From Bin5 sp965200615 (GTDB lineage Bacteria; Chloroflexota; Anaerolineae; Caldilineales; Caldilineaceae): DNA of 64,000 nucleotides. The translations under genes were made by a program, and so were the position numbers. The notes beneath the pieces are model-generated. The model was not told the origin of the DNA. It made no database searches and saw nothing but the letters and a program-made list of their open reading frames with translations. Positions within the stretch are counted from its first letter, which is position 1, and each line of letters starts with the position of its first letter. The stretch is from contig OZ241377.1 in the NCBI GenBank assembly GCA_965200615.1, positions 620,001-684,000 on the forward strand, written 5' to 3'. Positions 57,819 through 64,000 of this stretch are shown in pieces.

Positions 57819-58652
57819 ATGCTGGCAGAATTGAGCCACGCCCAATGGCAGGAATTTGAACGGGAAGGTTACCTGCGCCTGGGGCGCTGTCTGACCGACG
57901 ATGAACTGGCGGCGCTGCAGCAGCGCATGGACGGGATCATGCTCGGCACCGCGCCGGTCGACTACAGCCGGATGATGATGCAGCTGGACCGCATCCCCGG
58001 CAAGACCGACGCGCCCGGCCCGGGTTCGAAAGGGCACAAAGGGGCTACGCTGCACTATCGCAAAATCCAGGACCTCGAGTTCGACCCACTCTTCCTGCGT
58101 TATATGCAGAAGCCGCTCTTTCGTCATATCTGCCGCATGGTATACGGCGCAGACACGCCGGTCGCCTGTATGCGCGCCATGTTCATGAACAAGCCCGCGG
58201 CCGACCCGGCAGATGGCGAAAGTGGGCAAGCGCGGCAGTCCGTCGGCGGCACCCACCTCGTCTGGCATCAGGACCGCTGGACCTTTTTTGACCGCGATCC
58301 GCTGATCACCATCTGGACCGCGCTCGACCCGGCCACCGTCGCCAACGGTTGCGTCCATATCGCCCCCCGCCGCCATCACGCCCTGATCAACCCCTCCCAC
58401 GTTTCCGGCTTTATGACCGACGATCAGGCCCAGGCTCTGGTGGCGGAGACCGAGACGAGCCCGCTCGAAATGGAGGCCGGCGAGGCGGCGCTGCTCCACA
58501 ACTATCTGCCGCACAGTTCCGGCGTCAACAGCACCTCCATTGCCCGCCGCGCCTTCAGCGTCTGTTACATGGATGCCGCTACGATAGATTCCCACAATCA
58601 CGAGTACTCGCTGATCTTCGGCGACGGCGCGCTCGACCCGGAGCGGCTGTAG
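57819..58652 (+). CDS. Phytanoyl-CoA dioxygenase family protein
   Basis: 277 residues, Fe(II)/2-oxoglutarate-dependent double-stranded beta helix. Metal ligands appear as His and Asp in LVWHQDRW and a distal His in LLHNYLPHSSG; RRAFSV carries the likely oxoglutarate arginine. GYLRLGRCLTDDELAALQQRM is the family's N-terminal start. Such enzymes hydroxylate small molecules, not only phytanoyl-CoA. GGAG lies ahead of the ATG. A second member follows in the operon. Confidence 0.88.
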   Translation: MLAELSHAQWQEFEREGYLRLGRCLTDDELAALQQRMDGIMLGTAPVDYSRMMMQLDRIPGKTDAPGPGSKGHKGATLHYRKIQDLEFDPLFLRYMQKPLFRHICRMVYGADTPVACMRAMFMNKPAADPADGESGQARQSVGGTHLVWHQDRWTFFDRDPLITIWTALDPATVANGCVHIAPRRHHALINPSHVSGFMTDDQAQALVAETETSPLEMEAGEAALLHNYLPHSSGVNSTSIARRAFSVCYMDAATIDSHNHEYSLIFGDGALDPERL

Positions 58653-58685
58653 CCATCGCCGGTTACTGTATGTCTGGAGGAAACC

Positions 58686-59495
58686 ATGCAACCTGAAATC
58701 GCCCTGGCAAAACGGAAACAGATGCTGCAGGACGGCTACTGCTTTGTTGACGACATCCTCACCGAGGCGTTCCTGCAGGAGTTGCGCGAAGAGTCCGAGC
58801 GCCTCATCGCCGCTCACGTGCCCCCGCCCGACGTGAGGTACCAAGGCCAGCACGTCAATGTACGCGGTGAGGAGAACGACATTATCAGGAGGCTCCTGGA
58901 ATGGCAGCCGGCGCGGCAGGCGCTGGAGGAGATGGGATTCGGCGACTTCGAGAGCACCGGCGGCATCATCATCCTGACCAAGGACCCGGGCGAACCGGCC
59001 CTCTACTGGCACCAGGACTGGGCGAGCTGGGAGGACCCGATCAGCGTCACGCCGTGGCCGCAGCAGATCTTCGTCTCCTACTATCTGAGTGACACCAGCG
59101 TCGAGAACGGCTGCCTCAAGGTCATCCCCGGCACCCACCACAAGCGCATTGCGTTGCATGATGATCTGGTGCCCGCCCACGAACAGGGCGCGCGCTACAT
59201 CGAAGAGGACCATCCGGTCATGTTCGGTGATCATCCCGACCAGGTCGATGTCTGCGTGCGCGCTCGTTCCTTCGTGTTGGCGGACGCCCGTCTGCTGCAC
59301 TCGGCGCGCCGCAACCTGACCGATGAGCGCCGAACGCTGATCCTGGCCTGGCACCGGCGGCGGGACGACGTTTGGGACAAGCCCCCCGCCTACTGGCAGG
59401 GTGAGATTCCCGAAATCCTTGCCAACCGCGACGCCAACCAGGAGTACGCGCGCTCGCGCATTCCCGGCGAACATCTCAGCCATAGCGATCACTGA
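58686..59495 (+). CDS. Phytanoyl-CoA dioxygenase family protein (second copy)
   Basis: 269 residues. Metal site: HxD in LYWHQDWASW and the distal His in ARLLHSARRN; RTLILAWHRR carries the oxoglutarate arginine. DGYCFVDDILTEAFLQELREESERL is the typical head. It is only distantly similar to the preceding paralogue, so two different hydroxylations are likely. SD-like GGAGG stands eight bases before the ATG. It is 33 bases from the previous gene. Confidence 0.88.
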   Translation: MQPEIALAKRKQMLQDGYCFVDDILTEAFLQELREESERLIAAHVPPPDVRYQGQHVNVRGEENDIIRRLLEWQPARQALEEMGFGDFESTGGIIILTKDPGEPALYWHQDWASWEDPISVTPWPQQIFVSYYLSDTSVENGCLKVIPGTHHKRIALHDDLVPAHEQGARYIEEDHPVMFGDHPDQVDVCVRARSFVLADARLLHSARRNLTDERRTLILAWHRRRDDVWDKPPAYWQGEIPEILANRDANQEYARSRIPGEHLSHSDH

Positions 59496-59527
59496 TCACG
59501 GGTCACCGGCGACTGGACACTGAAGTG

Positions 59528-60514
59528 ATGCGATTTGCCCTCTTTGGCGCCGGCCGCGCAGGCGCTATCCACGCCCGCAACATTGTTAACCATCCCCGCG
59601 CCGAACTCGGTTACATCTTCGACGTCGATCAGGCCGCCGCACAGCGGCTCGCGGCCGCCCGCGGAGGGCAGGTTCCCCGCCGCCCGCAGGCGATCTGGCA
59701 GGCGGACGACGTCGACGCAGTCCTGATCGCCTCATCGACCGATACGCACGTCGACCTGCTCCGGCAGGCGATGCGGGCCGGCAAACCGACCTACTGCGAA
59801 AAGCCGATCGATCTCGACATCGAGAAGGTGAGAACGTTCGTGGACGAAGCGTCCGCGAGCGACCCACCAGTGTTCATTGGATTCCGCCGCCGCTTCCAGC
59901 CTGAATTCAGTTCCATGCAGCGGCAGGTCCGGGACGGCGCAGTCGGACAGATCGAGTCCATTCGCATCATTGCCCGCGACTTTGCGCTGGCCCCCCTCGC
60001 CTTTCTGCAGCGCTCCGGCGGCCTGCTGCGCGACAAGATGATCCACTACTTTGACCTCGCCCCATGGCTCGCCGCGGAGAGGCCAACCGAACTGTACGCC
60101 ACCGGATCCTGCCTTATCGCCCCCGTAGTCGGGCAGATGGGCGACGTCGACACCGCGGTGGCGGTCCTGCGCTTCCCCAGCGGCGCGCTCTGTACGATCG
60201 AAAACGGCCGGCGCGCGGTCTACGGCTTTGATGACCGGGTCGAAGTCTTTGGCGCCGAAGGGATGCTGCAGGGCGGCTCGGCCCCCTCCGAGAATCTGGC
60301 CCGGTTCACCGCGACGGGCATCACGCAGAATCGCTTTCCCGACTACTACGGCGAGGAGAGCTTCGCCTACGCGCTCGATGCCTTCATCAGCGCGCTCGAA
60401 AGCGGCGCGGCCGTCTCGCCCTCGCTGCAGGATGGCTACCAGGCCCAGCTGATCGCCGAAGCCGCGATCGAGTCGATGCGCACCAACCGGCCGGTGAAAC
60501 TCCAATGGACATAG
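59528..60514 (+). CDS. Gfo/Idh/MocA family oxidoreductase, inositol-2-dehydrogenase-like
   Basis: 328 residues from ATG 59528; a GTG one codon earlier is possible. The Rossmann loop is FALFGAGRAGAIHARNI, EKP is in TYCEKPIDLD, and LLRDKMIHYFDLAPWLA corresponds to the GGxxxDxxxHDxD catalytic segment of inositol dehydrogenases. With the DegT aminotransferase it could make or degrade an aminocyclitol. The stop codon is followed by a short 15-bp repeat array. Confidence 0.88.
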   Translation: MRFALFGAGRAGAIHARNIVNHPRAELGYIFDVDQAAAQRLAAARGGQVPRRPQAIWQADDVDAVLIASSTDTHVDLLRQAMRAGKPTYCEKPIDLDIEKVRTFVDEASASDPPVFIGFRRRFQPEFSSMQRQVRDGAVGQIESIRIIARDFALAPLAFLQRSGGLLRDKMIHYFDLAPWLAAERPTELYATGSCLIAPVVGQMGDVDTAVAVLRFPSGALCTIENGRRAVYGFDDRVEVFGAEGMLQGGSAPSENLARFTATGITQNRFPDYYGEESFAYALDAFISALESGAAVSPSLQDGYQAQLIAEAAIESMRTNRPVKLQWT

Positions 60515-60624
60515 TAAATGTGGACAATGCAAATGCGGATATTGCAAATGCGGATATTGCAAATGCGCTGCCGTTTCCCCCTTTGCGCCCGCAGGAAATC
60601 CAATCAGCCCGGGCCTGCATATGA
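60505..60624 (+). CDS. Possible 39-codon bridging ORF with pentapeptide repeats
   Basis: An ATG at 60505, inside the end of the Gfo/Idh gene, opens a frame that ends on TGA 60622-60624, overlapping the next gene's ATG (60621). Its middle repeats NADIA (ANADIANADIANA) because of the 15-bp tandem array at 60514-60567. No ribosome-binding site is obvious. It could act as a translational bridge across the gap, or be meaningless. Confidence 0.3.
   Translation: MDIVNVDNANADIANADIANALPFPPLRPQEIQSARACI
60514..60567 (+). repeat. 15-bp tandem repeat array, about 3.6 units
   Basis: A degenerate unit (60514-60528) is followed by two identical units GCAAATGCGGATATT (60529-60543 and 60544-60558) and a partial unit (to 60567). 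It sits in the short gap between the Gfo/Idh and glycosidase genes. Confidence 0.85.
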
Positions 60625-62222
60625 ACGCAAATCCTGACCCTTCAGCGAACGCCTATTCACTCCGCGGCGGAGAGAGCGTCCTCCTCCTTGACGAAGCCCT
60701 GATCCAGGAGGAAGACGGCATCACCGGCGAGGTCCAGCTCTGCGTCAAGACTCCATTCGTCATGGAGCCGGACCCGGACAAACTCTGGGAATACTGCGGC
60801 CCCGGCATGAGCAAGCGCATCCATCTCTACGGCACGGCTCTCTACGACGATCTGGTTGGCAAGTACCGGATGTGGTACTTCGGCCGCATGGGCCCCCACT
60901 GGCGCGTGCCCGACGGCAACTACCAGATCCCCGAACTCTACGTCCCCCGCACCGACGAAAGACCCTTCCACTGCAACGGCGTCACCGCAGACCGTTACGG
61001 ACGCCCCTTCGTCGACAACGATCGCGGCGACCTCACCCTGTACGCCGAGAGCGACGACGGCATCAACTGGGTCAAGCCGGAGTTGGGTATCTTCACCTTC
61101 AACGGCAGCTCTGCCAACAACATCATCTGGGACCTCCACGGCGCCTCCGTCTTCATCGACCGCGACGAAGAGGACCCGGACCAACGCTACAAGGCGATCG
61201 GCTTCTGCCGCCGCTACCGCAGCATCTTCCTGCTCACCTCCCCCGACGGCATCCACTGGAATGACAACGTTACCGTCTCCCTTCCCGGGCAGGGTGGCGC
61301 CCATAACTGTCTCGAGCCGGTGGTAAAGCGCAGCAACGAGGGCACATTTAACGTCACTTGGGACCCGGTCGGTTCCATCTACCGCGCCTACTCGCTCCAG
61401 CGCTTTGACGACAGCGAGAAGCGCCGCGTCATCTGCTATTCGGAAAGCCCCTCTCTGGCCGGTCCCTGGAAGGACTCCTACCCGATCCTGGAGCCGGGCA
61501 ACTGGGACGACGAGATCGCCCGGCGCAGGTACGGCGCGCTGCGCGCCGAGTTCCACAACATGTCCGCCTTCCGTTATGGGAGCCTCCACATCGGGCTGCT
61601 GGGCGTCCTCTACGTGACCGCCGAGCAGATCCCGGGCGAAAAGAACCAGATCCCCTGCGACGGCCCCATCGACGGCCAGTTCGTTTACAGCCGCGATGGG
61701 ATCAACTGGCAGCACGCCGATCGCGCCCGCACCGTCGCGCTCCCGCGCGGCGCCGGCGACGCCTTCGACAGAGGCATGATCATCGGCACGGCCAAAGAGC
61801 CGATCGTTGAAGGCGACGAAGTTCACTGGTACTACACCGGCTGCGAGCATACGCACGGCGAGGTCAACATGGAGAAGCGCGTCAAGCGGCTGGGGCGCGC
61901 CACCTGGCAGCGGGACCGCTTCGTCGCGCTTGCCGCGACCGGCGAGGCCATGGTCGTAACCAAACCTTTACTCCTGCCCGCGGGTGCCGGCGCCCTTGAG
62001 GTGAACGCCGATGCCGCCGGCGGCCAGCTGCGCGTCGAACTATGCCGTCCCGACGGGCGCGTTCTGGACGGATTCTCGCGCGCAGACTGCCTTCCTCTGC
62101 ACACCGACGACCTGCACTGGCAGGTTAAGTGGCAGAACCAGGAACTGCCAATCGAAGGCCCTGTCCAGATCCGCCTTTTCCTCAATTGCAGCAAGCTCTA
62201 CAGCTTTACATTCAGATCCTGA
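60621..62222 (+). CDS. Glycosidase-like protein, five-bladed propeller (GH32/43/68-like)
   Basis: 533 residues. The repeats typical of the five-bladed beta-propeller glycosidases are seen: DLVGKYRMWYFGRMGPHWRVP, LYAESDDGINWVKPELGIF, RYRSIFLLTSPDGIHWND and FVYSRDGINWQHADR, each ending in the SxDGxxW-type blade closure. A C-terminal beta-sandwich (ALEVNADAAGGQLRVELCRPDGRVLDGFSRADC) is present. No signal peptide. The catalytic residues and substrate are not assigned. It ends the operon begun by DegT. Confidence 0.72.
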   Translation: MNANPDPSANAYSLRGGESVLLLDEALIQEEDGITGEVQLCVKTPFVMEPDPDKLWEYCGPGMSKRIHLYGTALYDDLVGKYRMWYFGRMGPHWRVPDGNYQIPELYVPRTDERPFHCNGVTADRYGRPFVDNDRGDLTLYAESDDGINWVKPELGIFTFNGSSANNIIWDLHGASVFIDRDEEDPDQRYKAIGFCRRYRSIFLLTSPDGIHWNDNVTVSLPGQGGAHNCLEPVVKRSNEGTFNVTWDPVGSIYRAYSLQRFDDSEKRRVICYSESPSLAGPWKDSYPILEPGNWDDEIARRRYGALRAEFHNMSAFRYGSLHIGLLGVLYVTAEQIPGEKNQIPCDGPIDGQFVYSRDGINWQHADRARTVALPRGAGDAFDRGMIIGTAKEPIVEGDEVHWYYTGCEHTHGEVNMEKRVKRLGRATWQRDRFVALAATGEAMVVTKPLLLPAGAGALEVNADAAGGQLRVELCRPDGRVLDGFSRADCLPLHTDDLHWQVKWQNQELPIEGPVQIRLFLNCSKLYSFTFRS

Positions 62223-62459
62223 ATCCCCGGTCTTCAATTTGACCTGCGCTTGGCATCAGCAGGATCAATACCCAATCGGCTCTGCCAAATTGGAGAGCCG
62301 GCTTGCAGACCTAAACTTTTCCCAACCCGATAACAACCCTGTCTCTGCTGCCGCGCGATTTTGTCTTTCGTCTGACATAATTGTGCAACATTTCGCCGCT
62401 ATCATGGCCAGGTATAAGGGATACGCCCTCAGGCAAACGAAATGTAAAGAGGTGAAACG
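62223..62459. other. Intergenic region before the lipoprotein gene
   Basis: 237 bases in which no gene is visible. TATCAT and TATAAG hexamers near 62400-62418 could be -10 elements, but no -35 at proper spacing was found. GAGGTG at 62450-62455 is the ribosome-binding site for the gene at 62460. Confidence 0.4.
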
Positions 62460-63014
62460 ATGGCAAAGAAGATAGTGTTGACGAACTGTCCTGGACTGAT
62501 GCTCGTGTTGATAGTCGTTACAGCGGCAATCGGTATCAGCGGCTGTGTAATGATTGTCCCGGAGGGCGAGCGCCATGGCTCAGAAGGTATCACGACGAGC
62601 CGCGGCGAACATGAACGCGAGAACGGCGCCGGCAACGGTGAGAGCAGCGAAGTTGCCGGCGCAAGCGATAGCGAAGAATCAGGCACGACCCTCACCCTGA
62701 CCGAGCGATACGACACCGTTCGCAAGGGCGCCCGGTTGATTCTTGTCTACGACGCCGACAGCAACACCTTTACCGGCACGGTGGAAAACACCACCAGCGG
62801 CACCTTGCAGCAGGTTCGGGTTGAGGTTCACCTGTCGAATGGGGTCGAGCTCGGCCCCACAACGCCGGTCAACCTCGGCCCCGGTCAAATCGTGGATGTT
62901 TCTCTCACAGCAACGGACCAGGCGTTTGACGGGTGGACCCCCCACGCTGAAGTTGGGCCGGGAAGCGGCGGCGAAGATGGTGAAGACGGCGGCGAACACA
63001 GTAGCGGCGGCTAG
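62460..63014 (+). CDS. Small lipoprotein with FxLYD-like domain
   Basis: 184 residues. Signal peptide with lipobox: LMLVLIVVTAAIGISGC (ISGC, Cys29). An acidic Ser/Gly/Glu-rich spacer follows (about 34-75). A beta-sandwich-like segment YDADSNTFTGTVENTTSGTLQQVRVEVHLSNGVELGP resembles the FxLYD domain, which occurs in secreted and surface proteins. The tail is Gly/Glu rich. The function is unknown. A two-component system is encoded just downstream. Confidence 0.7.
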   Translation: MAKKIVLTNCPGLMLVLIVVTAAIGISGCVMIVPEGERHGSEGITTSRGEHERENGAGNGESSEVAGASDSEESGTTLTLTERYDTVRKGARLILVYDADSNTFTGTVENTTSGTLQQVRVEVHLSNGVELGPTTPVNLGPGQIVDVSLTATDQAFDGWTPHAEVGPGSGGEDGEDGGEHSSGG

Positions 63015-63068
63015 CGAAACCGGGCCGAAAGCAGCTGATATCTGTTCACCGGTGTAGATGTATGATAC

Positions 63069-63103
63069 TCAGACGCGGCGCCCGGTATGGACACCGCGTC
63101 TGA
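63069..63103. repeat. 10-bp inverted repeat upstream of the response regulator
   Basis: TCAGACGCGG (63069-63078) and CCGCGTCTGA (63094-63103) with a 15-base loop lie between the lipoprotein stop and the response-regulator start. There is no T tract. It may be a hairpin that separates the genes or an operator. Confidence 0.6.
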
Positions 63104-63123
63104 ATGGCTTCAATTGAGAACTG

Positions 63124-63804
63124 ATGATGAGTCACATGATTCTGATCGTTGAAGACGATACGCGGATCGCGAACTGGCTGAAGATCTTCTTTGAGAAGGC
63201 GGGTTTTACGGCCGAAGTCGCACATGATGGCAGGGCAGGACTCAACCTCGCCCGCACCGTATCCCCCGACCTGATTGTGCTCGATCTGATGCTCCCCCAC
63301 CTTGATGGGATCGAGCTCTGCCGCATTTTACGCCGCGAATCAGATGTTCCCATCATCATGCTCACCGCCAGGGAAGCCCATTCCGACCGCATTACCGGCC
63401 TGGACAGCGGCGCCGATGACTATGTCGTCAAACCGTTTGACCCCGAAGAAGTCGTCGCACGCGCCAAAGCCGTGTTGCGCCGCGTCAACGACAAGGTTCA
63501 GCAAGCATTGACCTGTGGCAACATCACAATCGACGAAACGACCCGGCGTGTGACGATAGGCGAGCAATCAGTCCACCTGAGTCATGCGCAATTTCTGCTG
63601 CTAGCTACCTTCATGCGCCATCCGAATCAGGCGCTCACACGCGACCAGTTGATCACCCTCGCCTTCAACAATGATTTTGACGGATATGATCGCGCCATCG
63701 ACAACCACATCCTCCGTCTGCGCAGGCAAATTGTCGTAGATGGGCGCCAGCCGATTCAAACTGTCTATGGCGCCGGCTACAGATTCGTAACGGAGGATGA
63801 CTGA
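63124..63804 (+). CDS. Two-component response regulator, OmpR/PhoB family
   Basis: 226 residues. The receiver domain has acidic EDD at the N terminus, the phosphoacceptor Asp54 in VLDLMLPHLDG, LTAREA and the lysine in YVVKPFDPEE. The winged-helix effector (about 130-223) ends QTVYGAGYRF, as in PhoB/OmpR. Its stop overlaps the kinase start (TGATG), so the pair is coupled. The target genes are unknown. Confidence 0.93.
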   Translation: MMSHMILIVEDDTRIANWLKIFFEKAGFTAEVAHDGRAGLNLARTVSPDLIVLDLMLPHLDGIELCRILRRESDVPIIMLTAREAHSDRITGLDSGADDYVVKPFDPEEVVARAKAVLRRVNDKVQQALTCGNITIDETTRRVTIGEQSVHLSHAQFLLLATFMRHPNQALTRDQLITLAFNNDFDGYDRAIDNHILRLRRQIVVDGRQPIQTVYGAGYRFVTEDD

Positions 63805-64000
63805 TGTCGTTACGCTGGCGCTTTCTGGGCGCATTTGTCCTGCTCATCCTTCTGGTTGTCTCGCTTAGTCTGGGCGTCGGATACTATACGACACAGGCGC
63901 AACTGGACACATTTATTGGCGAGCTCAGTAGCGATGAAGCCAATGACTTAGCTCGCAGGTTGAGCCAGGCCTACACGTCGTCAGATGGCTGGGGAACGTT
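63804..64000 (+). CDS. Sensor histidine kinase (3' end outside window)
   Basis: First 65 codons only: MSLRWRFLGAFVLLILLVVSLSLGVGYYTTQ is a short cytoplasmic start plus membrane helix, followed by the start of an extracytoplasmic region (LDTFIGELSSDEANDLARRLSQAYTSSDGW). The catalytic domains lie beyond the window. Its position directly after a PhoB-type regulator, with overlapping stop/start, supports the assignment. Confidence 0.8.
   Translation, partial: MSLRWRFLGAFVLLILLVVSLSLGVGYYTTQAQLDTFIGELSSDEANDLARRLSQAYTSSDGWGT

Noticed and set aside
57816..59492. Very long minus-strand reading frame (558 codons) opposite the two PhyH genes
   Set aside because: It mirrors two genes with clear metal-binding motifs on the plus strand. 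Long antisense frames are expected in GC-rich codon-biased DNA and the product has no recognisable fold.
63069..63103. Hairpin read as an intrinsic terminator after the lipoprotein gene
   Set aside because: No T tract on either strand follows the stem, so it is listed only as an inverted repeat.

Overview
The window is GC-rich chromosomal DNA from a bacterium, most likely a Chloroflexota lineage related to Caldilineaceae. That placement is inferred from gene content and base composition, since no rRNA or marker phylogeny is available: MalFG-type sugar ABC transporters, many Gfo/Idh/MocA, SDR and phytanoyl-CoA-dioxygenase-like enzymes, a Tat lipoprotein binding protein, and an S-box on an aspartate-pathway operon. 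No tRNA, rRNA, CRISPR array or prophage was seen. The left and right edges cut an ABC permease and a sensor kinase.

Region 1 (1-5192, + strand): ABC permease end, 2-hydroxyacid dehydrogenase, a dimethylglycine/sarcosine-dehydrogenase-like flavoprotein and a DmdA-like aminomethyltransferase, together reading as a methylated-compound catabolic operon. Region 2 (5193-5966) is a scar: an IS5-family remnant, a HEPN-like tail and an HsdM head. Region 3 (5977-21574) is housekeeping and metabolism: a trypsin-NodB fusion lipoprotein, a Crp/Fnr regulator, an aminotransferase, pdxA, a Gfo/Idh oxidoreductase, an SDR, psuG, ftsH, a HAD-like protein, and lysC-hom-asd preceded by an S-box (SAM-I) riboswitch with a terminator.

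Region 4 (21991-25422) is an AT-richer defence island: a BglII-like restriction endonuclease, its SPPY methyltransferase, a broken DUF4435 gene and an AAA ATPase. The last two look like a decayed PARIS-type (AriA/AriB) system. Region 5 (25741-33408): nucleoside deoxyribosyltransferase, carB, a queuosine-precursor transporter with a candidate preQ1-I riboswitch, dcd, an amidohydrolase and a D-2-hydroxyacid dehydrogenase. Region 6 (33553-38147): a four-gene membrane/SPFH operon closed by a strong terminator. Region 7 (38319-41146): an IS5-family element with a frame-breaking 7-bp duplication, a sugar isomerase gene it truncates, and a decayed AlbA_2/ATPase regulator.

Region 8 (41170-47495, - strand) is a rhamnose-type sugar cluster: rhaM, an SDR, an enolase-superfamily dehydratase and a large GH106-like rhamnosidase. 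Region 9 (47677-52274, - strand, AT-richer): a 1008-residue helical-repeat protein with a 171-residue partner, neither of known function, then a Panacea-domain antitoxin with a truncated RelE-like toxin. Region 10 (52431-62222): a sugar ABC transporter operon diverging from a DegT-PhyH-PhyH-Gfo/Idh-glycosidase operon, with opposed sigma70-type promoters between them. Region 11 (62460-64000): a small lipoprotein and a two-component system.
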